A stretch of DNA of 8,062 bases from NCBI GenBank assembly GCA_964627305.1, contig CAZVHP010000026.1, positions 1-8,062 of the forward strand, read 5' to 3'. The stretch comes from WJKG01 sp964627305. Its GTDB lineage: Bacteria; Zixibacteria; MSB-5A5; GN15; FEB-12. The position numbers and the translations under genes were made by a program. Positions 1 through 5,414 of this stretch are shown here, one piece after another. Position 1 is the stretch's first letter, and the number at the start of each line of letters is the position of its first letter. The notes beneath the pieces were generated by a model, which was given only the letters and a program-made list of their open reading frames with translations, did no database searches and was not told where the DNA came from.

Positions 1-26
1 CGCCTGCCTGTCACAGGCGGGCGTTT
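1..26 (+). terminator. possible terminator hairpin at the left edge
   Basis: CGCCTG at 1-6 can pair with CAGGCG at 14-19 around a 7-base loop, and GGGCGTTTGT follows. This could be the 3' half of a terminator belonging to a gene left of the window. The stem may be longer but is cut by the window edge, and the T-run is short, so the call is weak. Confidence 0.3.
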
Positions 27-127
27 GTGCACCTGCACCTGACTGCCGCCCCCCCGATACACCCCACCACGCCCCCACGCCCTGGGTCGAAATGCCTGCG
101 AATTCGGGCTTTGCGGCACAAAACGGT

Positions 128-156
128 TTGACAAAAACCGCCTATTGTTATAACAT
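128..156 (+). promoter_or_regulatory. promoter of the EF-G-like gene
   Basis: A perfect -35 hexamer TTGACA lies at 128-133. The -10 can be read as TATAAC at 149-154 with a 15-base spacer and an extended -10 TG at 146-147, or as TAACAT at 151-156 with a 17-base spacer. Transcription would start near 161, giving a leader of about 80 bases. The rest of 1-242 shows no convincing coding region. Confidence 0.6.
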
Positions 157-169
157 GTGGCTCTGACTT

Positions 170-200
170 GCCCGGATTTTCCGGGCGGTACGAGTTGTTT
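170..200 (+). promoter_or_regulatory. leader hairpin with following T-rich run upstream of the EF-G-like gene
   Basis: GCCCGGA (170-176) and TCCGGGC (180-186) form a perfect 7-bp stem closed by a TTT loop. A T-rich stretch, TTGTTTT, starts seven bases after the stem. The hairpin lies inside the predicted 5' leader, between the promoter and the ribosome binding site. It may be a leader structure or weak attenuator. The gap between stem and T-run is larger than in a typical intrinsic terminator, and no leader peptide or known riboswitch fold was recognised. Confidence 0.4.
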
Positions 201-242
201 TCCCTAACCCGAAGCACTATTTGAGACTGCGGAGGTTCGCAC

Positions 243-2327
243 GTGAAGGAGTATTCGACCGATAAGATCAGAAACCTTGTCCTGGCAGGTCAGCGTAGCT
301 GTGGCAAAACCACGATCGCGGATGCCATAGCCTATTCGACGGGCGTCAACAACCGAATGGGACGTGTTGATGACGGTTCCTCGCTGCTGGACTACCAGGA
401 AGACGAACTCGCCAAGAAGACGACGATTTCGTCCAAACTCCTCGCGTGCGAATGGAAAAACACGAAGATCAACCTGCTCGATGGTCCCGGGCACTCCGAC
501 TTCCTTGGTGAGCTCATTGGCAGCCTGAAGGTGGCCGATTCGGTCGGCATGATCATCAACTCCACTTCCGGCGTCGAAGTCGGTACCCAGATCCAGTGGA
601 AATACATTGAGAAGCTCGGCATTGCCCGCTTCTTCTTCATCAACAAGATGGAGATAGAGAACGCCAATTGGCAGGCGTGCGTCGATGCCATCCGTGATGC
701 CTTCGGCACCCAGGCAGCGGCAGTGCACCTGCCGATCGGGCAGGCCGAAACCTTCAAGGGCATCGTCGACCTGCTTCGTATGAAAGCCTACACCTTCGAT
801 GACAAGGGCGACCCGCAGGAGTCTGACATCCCCGCCGACATGCAGGACCTGGTCAACAGCGAACGTGAGAAGCTTATCGAAACCGCTGCCGAAACCGATG
901 ACGCCCTACTTGAGAAGTTCTTCGAGGCCGGGACGCTGGAGAAGGATGACTTCATGAAGGGTTTCTCCAACGGCATCATCAAGGGCAAAGTGTTCCCGAT
1001 CTTGTGCGGCTCGGCAGCCAAAAACTGGGGCGTTAAGCTAATGCTGGACTTCATCGTCAACTACCTCCCCTCACCGAGTCAGATGCCGCCAGCCAACGTC
1101 TTCAAAACTGGCACTGAGGAGTTGATCACGCTCCCGCCAGACCCGAGCGGCCCGGTAGTCGCCTATGTCTTCAAAGTGCATGCCGAGGGTCACCTCGGTG
1201 ATATGTCGTTCTTCAAAACGATGTCTGGAACGGCCAAGCCGGGTGCGGAACTAAGGAATCAGTGCACGGACGTTGTCGAGCGAAGCACGCAGCTTTACAC
1301 CTTCCAGGGCAAGAACCGGGTGGATATCTCCGCGGCACCCGCAGGTGACCTGGGCGTCATGGTGAAACTCAAAGATACGCATATCGGCAACACACTGTGC
1401 TCCGGCACGAGTGTCACGGTTCCGGCACCGGACTACCCCAACCCGGTCATGGATGTCGCCATCAAGCCCAAGTCCAAGGGCGATGAAGACAAGGTCGCCA
1501 ACGGCCTGCAGAAACTGCGCGAGGAAGATCCGACCTTCAAGGTCATCTCTGATCCGGCTCTCAAGCAGATGGTGCTGTTCGCTCAGGGTTCGACGCATAT
1601 CGAAGTGCTCTGCGAGAAGCTCAAAAACCGCTTCAATACCGAGGTCGATCTGGACCGTCCGCGAATTGCCTACAGGGAAACCATCCGAGGCAAAGCTGAA
1701 ACCAAGTATCGTCACAAGAAACAGAGCGGTGGTCGGGGTCAGTTCGGTGAGGTTCACATTCGGCTGGAGCCAAACGAACGCGGCAAAGGCTTCGAATTCC
1801 TTGATGAGATTAAGGGCGGCGTAGTGCCGGGCAAGTATGTCCCCGCTGTCGAGAAGGGCATTGTGGAATCGATGCAGCATGGACCGCTAACCGGCTCTCC
1901 GGTGGTTGACCTGAAGGCTGCCCTGTTTTATGGCTCCTACCACGAGGTTGACTCATCCGACATGGCTTTCAAGATCGCTGCCTCTCAAGCCTTCAAACAG
2001 GGTTTCATGGAAGCCAAACCAGTAATCCTTGAGCCGATCTACAATGTTGAGGTTATCGTGCCCGATGACTACACGGGCGACATCATGGGTGATCTGTCGT
2101 CACGTCGTGCGAAAATTGGTGGCATGGAACCCGAAGGTCGCTATCAGCGTATTCGCGCTCAGGTTCCTCGTGCAGAGATGTACCAGTACTCGGTCGATCT
2201 GCGCTCTATGACCTCCGGCCAGGGGTTCTACAGCTTGGAATTCTCCCACTACGAGGAGGTGCCCCACGATCAGGCTCAGAAGGTGATTGACGAGGCCAAA
2301 GCCCGTGAGGAAGCCGAAGAGGCCTGA
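243..2327 (+). CDS. fusA: elongation factor G-like translational GTPase
   Basis: This is a 694-residue, five-domain EF-G family protein, which in canonical form catalyses GTP-driven ribosomal translocation in the cytoplasm. The GTG start at 243 follows GGAGGT (231-236) with six bases between. The G domain has a P-loop GQRSCGKT (16-23), a switch I Thr (T61), DGPGH (80-84), NKME (134-137) and GSA (256-258). Domain II follows at about 300-390, domain III at 410-480, domain IV with HKKQSGGRGQFG (491-502), and domain V at about 605-680. Domains IV and V are well conserved. The G domain is not: the usual AHIDAGKT, RGIT and NKxD motifs are replaced. This resembles the EF-G2/EF-G-like branch rather than the main EF-G. 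The gene stands alone with its own promoter, not beside rpsL, rpsG or tuf, which also suggests a second copy. The fusA symbol is family level only. Confidence 0.93.
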   Translation: MKEYSTDKIRNLVLAGQRSCGKTTIADAIAYSTGVNNRMGRVDDGSSLLDYQEDELAKKTTISSKLLACEWKNTKINLLDGPGHSDFLGELIGSLKVADSVGMIINSTSGVEVGTQIQWKYIEKLGIARFFFINKMEIENANWQACVDAIRDAFGTQAAAVHLPIGQAETFKGIVDLLRMKAYTFDDKGDPQESDIPADMQDLVNSEREKLIETAAETDDALLEKFFEAGTLEKDDFMKGFSNGIIKGKVFPILCGSAAKNWGVKLMLDFIVNYLPSPSQMPPANVFKTGTEELITLPPDPSGPVVAYVFKVHAEGHLGDMSFFKTMSGTAKPGAELRNQCTDVVERSTQLYTFQGKNRVDISAAPAGDLGVMVKLKDTHIGNTLCSGTSVTVPAPDYPNPVMDVAIKPKSKGDEDKVANGLQKLREEDPTFKVISDPALKQMVLFAQGSTHIEVLCEKLKNRFNTEVDLDRPRIAYRETIRGKAETKYRHKKQSGGRGQFGEVHIRLEPNERGKGFEFLDEIKGGVVPGKYVPAVEKGIVESMQHGPLTGSPVVDLKAALFYGSYHEVDSSDMAFKIAASQAFKQGFMEAKPVILEPIYNVEVIVPDDYTGDIMGDLSSRRAKIGGMEPEGRYQRIRAQVPRAEMYQYSVDLRSMTSGQGFYSLEFSHYEEVPHDQAQKVIDEAKAREEAEEA

Positions 2328-2376
2328 CCCGAACAGGCATCAAGACAGATATCAGGTGCTCACCAGAGCACGAGGA

Positions 2377-2410
2377 AGGCCGACTCCCGCCCCCGCGAGT
2401 CGGCCTCTTT
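2377..2410. terminator. intrinsic terminator between the EF-G-like and DUF2914 genes
   Basis: AGGCCGACTC (2377-2386) pairs perfectly with GAGTCGGCCT (2397-2406) around a C-rich 10-base loop, and CTTT follows on the plus strand. The hairpin sits between two convergent genes and could stop both. The T-tail is better on the plus strand, so termination of the EF-G-like mRNA is the main expected role. Confidence 0.75.
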
Positions 2411-2441
2411 CATACTACTTCCCGACCTGACGCGCAGCCGA

Positions 2442-3032
2442 CTAAGGATTTGCCGGCCCCGCAGACGAGCTGGGGCGGCGACCGGTGTATCCGGGCGGCA
2501 CCAGCGGAGCATTCCACATTTGCGATTCCGACAGAACCCGGAAGGGCAGCGAATCCAGCACCCGCCCATCGGTGTCGGCGACATAGACCGTCCAGGTACC
2601 TTTCGCCCACTGCGGTATGCTCTTGAAACTCCACGTGCGCCAACTGGGACTGCCCACCCTCAAAGGCACACGCGCCATCTCAGTGGTATCATGAACCCAA
2701 ATGTGAGTGACGGTGGTTGAATCAGTGACGCCCATAACGCGTGTCCAGCAATACACGATTCCAACATACTCCTCGAAGACGTCCGACCGCCACACTGGCT
2801 CCCGGTTCTGGACATCAAGCGCCAGACAGGCCTCAATTCGAATGTCTCCCCCACCCCCCGATCGCTGATTCAGCCCAGGCCGTTCGGCACCACCCTTTCC
2901 CGGCCACATCAAAACAGCCAAAGCAACCACTACGGCCAATACAAGGGCGACTCCCACACTACCAAGAGTGCAGTCCGCTGACGCACGTTCACCATGAATC
3001 GTCGTGAGTTCACTGCGCCGAGATGATACCAT
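2442..3032 (-). CDS. membrane-anchored DUF2914 domain protein
   Basis: This is a 196-residue protein of unknown function. Residues 25-43 form one hydrophobic helix (VGVALVLAVVVALAVLMWP), followed by a Gly/Arg-rich linker and a C-terminal domain at about 90-166. The domain has the hallmarks of DUF2914: a CWTRV strand, THIWVHDTTEMARVPL, VGSPSWRTWS (127-136), a Trp-containing GTWTVYVAD segment, then DGRVLDSLPFRV. The family is known as a small beta-rich domain, often attached to a membrane segment, with no established activity. The likely topology is a single-pass anchor with the domain outside the cytoplasm. The N-terminus is uncertain: the ATG at 3032 has only a weak GAGAG upstream. The gene is transcribed divergently from lexA and converges on the EF-G-like gene. 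Confidence 0.8.
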   Translation of the reverse strand: MVSSRRSELTTIHGERASADCTLGSVGVALVLAVVVALAVLMWPGKGGAERPGLNQRSGGGGDIRIEACLALDVQNREPVWRSDVFEEYVGIVYCWTRVMGVTDSTTVTHIWVHDTTEMARVPLRVGSPSWRTWSFKSIPQWAKGTWTVYVADTDGRVLDSLPFRVLSESQMWNAPLVPPGYTGRRPSSSAGPANP

Positions 3033-3059
3033 ACCTGTCTCTCAATTTGCACAACTTGT

Positions 3060-3073
3060 AGCACTGCCGTGCT
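3060..3073. promoter_or_regulatory. candidate operator palindrome between the DUF2914 gene and lexA
   Basis: AGCAC-TGCC-GTGCT is a perfect 5-bp dyad with a 4-base centre. It lies 28 bases upstream of the DUF2914 start codon and about 200 bases upstream of lexA. The inner GCAC-N4-GTGC matches the core of the LexA box I recall for Fibrobacter (TGCNC-N4-GTGCA), but the outermost base pair differs. A dyad this short can arise by chance, so the role is tentative. Confidence 0.3.
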
Positions 3074-3174
3074 GCGCTCAGTCCGGTTGCTGACTGTCTG
3101 CTGGCTATCATCAGCACCTGTATCACTTATCGACCGAATCGGATATGGGATTGAGCCAACACAGCCAAAAACGC

Positions 3175-3203
3175 TTGACACCTGAACGGATGGGCAGTAC
3201 CCT
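3175..3203 (+). promoter_or_regulatory. candidate lexA promoter
   Basis: A perfect -35 TTGACA (3175-3180) is followed after 17 bases by TACCCT (3198-3203), which keeps the key TA...T of a -10 box. Transcription would begin near 3210, giving a leader of about 60 bases. No CTGT-N8-ACAG or GAAC-N4-GTTC SOS box overlaps it. Palindromic ACATGT (3214-3219) sits just downstream of the predicted start point. Confidence 0.5.
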
Positions 3204-3270
3204 TGAGTCGAAGACATGTACAAACCGCCGTGCGCAGGCAGGCTGGCACACTAATGGGAGTGAAATCGGC

Positions 3271-3882
3271 ATGAAGCAGGAGCTGACATCAAGGCAGCGC
3301 GATGTCCTTCAATTCATCCGCGAGCAGATCGCCTCACGAGGTCATCCTCCGACGATCAGGGAGATCGGCAAACGATTCGGTATTAGCTCCACCAATGGCG
3401 TGCGCACCCATCTTGCTGCCTTGATCAAAAAGGGCTTTCTCAAGAAGCAGGGATTCATCTCTCGGGGCCTTGAGCTTACTCAGTCAGTGGCGAGTCAGGT
3501 GGCCCGGATTCCCATCGTCGGCACCGTACCCGCAGGTCTTCCCATTGATGCTATCGAAAACACCGAAGGGGAAATAGCCGTCGATTCGTCCTTCCTCCCC
3601 GCTGGTGATTCCTTTGTTCTGCGGGTCGATGGTGACTCTATGAAAGATGCCGGCATATTCGACGGCGACATGGTGCTCGTCCGAAAGCAGACTGTCGCAA
3701 ATCCGGGTGACATTGTCGTCGCACTGATCAACAATGAAGCCACTGTCAAGCGCTACTTCCCCGAGGGGCGTCGCATTCGATTGCAGCCTGAGAATGATGA
3801 GTTCGAGCCGATCGTTGTCAGTCGAGGCTCCGGAGATTTTCGCCTTGCCGGGAAAGTAGTTGGCCTTCTGCGGCGGCTATGA
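3271..3882 (+). CDS. lexA: LexA repressor, SOS response regulator
   Basis: This is a 203-residue LexA, close to the usual length of about 200. LexA represses DNA-damage genes and cleaves itself when RecA filaments form. Residues 1-66 form the winged helix-turn-helix (TSRQRDVLQFI, PPTIREIGKRFGI, then recognition helix STNGVRTHLAAL). The C-terminal S24 peptidase domain carries the cleavage site Ala88-Gly89 in VGTVPAG, the catalytic Ser123 in GDSMKDAG and the catalytic Lys160 in EATVKRYF. All key residues are intact, so the protein should be functional. The ATG at 3271 was chosen over an upstream in-frame ATG at 3145 because homology begins there and GGGAG (3256-3260) lies 10 bases before it. 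No recA, umuDC or imuAB neighbour is seen. The recognition helix resembles the deltaproteobacterial STNGVNDHL type rather than the E. coli type. Confidence 0.96.
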   Translation: MKQELTSRQRDVLQFIREQIASRGHPPTIREIGKRFGISSTNGVRTHLAALIKKGFLKKQGFISRGLELTQSVASQVARIPIVGTVPAGLPIDAIENTEGEIAVDSSFLPAGDSFVLRVDGDSMKDAGIFDGDMVLVRKQTVANPGDIVVALINNEATVKRYFPEGRRIRLQPENDEFEPIVVSRGSGDFRLAGKVVGLLRRL

Positions 3883-3927
3883 GTTTGCCCTGGCCAGGCT
3901 AATCCAACAATTGCGACACCAACTACA

Positions 3928-3958
3928 AAGGCCCGACCATCTTCATTGGCCGGGCCTT
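3928..3958. terminator. bidirectional terminator between lexA and yceI
   Basis: AAGGCCCG (3928-3935) pairs with CGGGCCTT (3951-3958). After one mismatch, CC/GG (3937-3938 with 3948-3949) extends the stem. It lies between the convergent lexA and yceI genes. The minus-strand copy is followed by TTGTAG and the plus-strand copy by CTCAAC, so both tails are weak and the minus-strand one is slightly better. Confidence 0.65.
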
Positions 3959-3981
3959 CTCAACTCAAACTAACGGGCGCG

Positions 3982-4569
3982 TTACTGCTGCTTGATTGCC
4001 TCAACTTCTATCTTGATATCGACCTTGTTACCAACAGTCAGACCGCCAGCATCAAGGACCTTGTTCCAGGTGATATTGAAGTCCTTACGGTCGATGGTCG
4101 TTTCTGCCGAGAACCCGGCCCGGGTGTTGCCCCAGGGATCTGCAATCACGCCACGGAACTCACCATCGAATGTCACCTCTCTGGTAACACCCTTAATCGT
4201 CAGATCACCAACCAGCTTGAAGCTGTTCCCTTCGCCGGGGATCACCTTCTTCGACGTGAAGGTCATCGACGGATACTTCTCCACCTCGAAGAAGTCCGCG
4301 CTGCGCAGATGAGCGTCGCGATCAGCGTCCTGCGTGTTGATTGTGGCAACATCAACAGTCCACGTGGTGCTGGCCTTGTCCCAGTTCTCACCATCGAACT
4401 CGATCACACCGCTGAACTGATCAAAACCACCGCGCACTTTCGCGATAACCAGATGACTGACGCTGAAGTCGATACTCGAATGACTGACATCGACATTCCA
4501 GGTCGCCGCCGGAACCGAGCCCGCCCCGAGTAATGCCACCAGCGCGAAGGCCACAAAACGTTTCAACAT
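3982..4569 (-). CDS. YceI-family secreted lipid-binding protein
   Basis: This is a 195-residue protein, the normal size for YceI. A Sec signal peptide is evident: MLKR, a hydrophobic core FVAFALVALLGAG, and probable cleavage after Ala21 in VPA. The mature part starts with WNVDVSHSSIDFSVSHL, followed by KVRGGFDQFSGVIEF, then SADFFEVEKYPSMTFTS and LTIKGVTREVTF. These are the classic strands of the YceI lipocalin-like barrel. Family members bind polyisoprenoids or similar lipids in the periplasm; their physiological role varies and is often unknown. The ATG at 4569 is preceded by AAGGGAG with an eight-base gap, a good ribosome binding site. It is probably transcribed alone: the upstream minus-strand gene is 147 bases away with a terminator-like hairpin between. 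Confidence 0.93.
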   Translation of the reverse strand: MLKRFVAFALVALLGAGSVPAATWNVDVSHSSIDFSVSHLVIAKVRGGFDQFSGVIEFDGENWDKASTTWTVDVATINTQDADRDAHLRSADFFEVEKYPSMTFTSKKVIPGEGNSFKLVGDLTIKGVTREVTFDGEFRGVIADPWGNTRAGFSAETTIDRKDFNITWNKVLDAGGLTVGNKVDIKIEVEAIKQQ

Positions 4570-4585
4570 AATCGTTCTCCCTTCC

Positions 4586-4613
4586 TTGTTATAACAAATT
4601 GTTATTGGATCAA
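4586..4613 (-). promoter_or_regulatory. yceI promoter or operator with the palindrome TTGTTATAACAA
   Basis: TTGTTATAACAA (4586-4597) is a perfect 12-base palindrome immediately upstream of the yceI ribosome binding site. On the minus strand it contains TGTTATAAC, an extended -10 box, and TTGATC (4613-4608) could be a -35 with a short 14-base spacer. If it is the -10, the leader is only about a dozen bases and starts inside the ribosome binding site. An upstream CATAAT could be the -10 instead, which would make the palindrome an operator. The two readings cannot be separated here. Confidence 0.45.
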
Positions 4614-4646
4614 TTATGTCTTAGAAACGGCGCGGACACGCGAAAG

Positions 4647-4662
4647 GTTCCCCGAAGGGAAC
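4647..4662 (-). terminator. UUCG-tetraloop hairpin after the 23S methyltransferase gene
   Basis: Read on the minus strand this is GTTCCC-TTCG-GGGAAC, a 6-bp stem closed by a C(UUCG)G loop, one of the most stable RNA tetraloops. It lies 55 bases downstream of the methyltransferase stop and is followed by CTTTC. The T-tail is short, so it may be a terminator or an RNA 3'-end stabiliser. The rest of the gap from 4570 to 4716 holds the yceI control region and nothing else I recognise. Confidence 0.5.
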
Positions 4663-4716
4663 GCAGCCTCGAAGGACCTGTACCACTCTGCACCGCAGCC
4701 TGCTCGCCCCCGGACG

Positions 4717-5316
4717 TCACAACCCCAGCCGACGCTGCCGAACGATCTCAAACAGACACACACCGGCAGCCACCGAGACATTTAGACATTCGACACTACC
4801 GACCATCGGGATTCTCACCAGCAGATCGCAGGTCTCTGAAGTCAGCCGCCGCAATCCCTTCCCCTCAGCCCCCATTACCAGTGCCACCGGGCCTGTCAGA
4901 TCGGATTCATAGAGGTTCTTCTCAGCGCGGTCCGAGGTCCCGAAAATCCACACCCCCAGCTCTTTCATGGCTCGAAGTGTTCTGGCCAGATTGGTCACCC
5001 GGGCCATCGGCACCGCTTCCGCCGCACCGGACGCCACTGATCGAACAACAGCACTCATTGGTGCTGATCGATCTTTCGGCACAACCAGGGCATCCACCCC
5101 GGCAGCATCGGCCGTCCTCAAACACGCCCCCAGATTCTGCGGATCCTGCACCTGGTCCAGCACCAGCAGCAACGGGTCATGATCCAGACGCTCCACCAGC
5201 CCGAGCAGTTCGTTTTCGTCCAGTTCGACAGCACCGGCCGACAGATCAGAATGCGGATTCATCCGCCGGCCTGATCGCTGGCGCGGTAAAGTGTCCTTTG
5301 GTTTGCGCTGCCTCAT
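4717..5316 (-). CDS. rlmB: RlmB-type SpoU 23S rRNA (guanosine-2'-O)-methyltransferase, short form
   Basis: This is a 199-residue SPOUT (SpoU/TrmH) methyltransferase. The E. coli RlmB it resembles transfers a methyl group from SAM to the 2'-OH of G2251 in the 23S P-loop. Motif 1 is DPQNLGACLRTADAAGV (58-74; N61, R67), motif 2 is VMGAEGKGLRRL (147-158; E151) and motif 3 is CLNVSVAAGVCLFE (177-190; N179), forming the trefoil-knot SAM site. VPKDRSA and RVTNLARTLR are RlmB-like signatures. It lacks the L30e-like N-terminal domain that brings E. coli RlmB to about 243 residues; instead it has about 20 basic residues and a short linker. The upstream 98 bases to the divergent gene leave no room for that domain. 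The Ser two residues before the motif 3 Asn is Cys177 here. The ATG at 5316 has GGAAG four bases upstream; an in-frame GTG at 5334 lacks a site. The exact target is unproven. Confidence 0.88.
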   Translation of the reverse strand: MRQRKPKDTLPRQRSGRRMNPHSDLSAGAVELDENELLGLVERLDHDPLLLVLDQVQDPQNLGACLRTADAAGVDALVVPKDRSAPMSAVVRSVASGAAEAVPMARVTNLARTLRAMKELGVWIFGTSDRAEKNLYESDLTGPVALVMGAEGKGLRRLTSETCDLLVRIPMVGSVECLNVSVAAGVCLFEIVRQRRLGL

Positions 5317-5373
5317 CGTTCTTCCAAAGTACACACCATGACCATGTCATGTCAATTACCCCGTTGCTTTGCA

Positions 5374-5402
5374 TTGCCGGAAACGCCGAGATTAGCTACA
5401 CT
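5374..5402 (+). promoter_or_regulatory. candidate promoter of the lipoprotein-thioredoxin unit
   Basis: TTGCCG (5374-5379) and TACACT (5397-5402) are separated by exactly 17 bases. Transcription would start near 5409, only a few bases before the ATG at 5415. The motif match is moderate. No alternative was clearly better in the 98-base divergent region. Confidence 0.35.
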
Positions 5403-5414
5403 GTTCTCAATCGT

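Noticed and set aside
1251..1880. Minus-strand open frame of 209 codons inside the EF-G-like gene
   Set aside because: It is antisense to conserved EF-G domains, with no recognisable motif or ribosome binding site.
3145..3270. In-frame N-terminal extension of LexA
   Set aside because: LexA homology begins at the ATG at 3271, and the extension would overlap the predicted promoter.
3946..4533. Plus-strand open frame of 195 codons
   Set aside because: It is the antisense shadow of the YceI gene, which has a signal peptide, conserved motifs and a ribosome binding site.
4599..5414. Long plus-strand open extension upstream of the propeller lipoprotein
   Set aside because: It is Pro/Ser/Arg-rich, runs antisense to the well-supported methyltransferase gene, and would bury the lipoprotein signal peptide in mid-protein.
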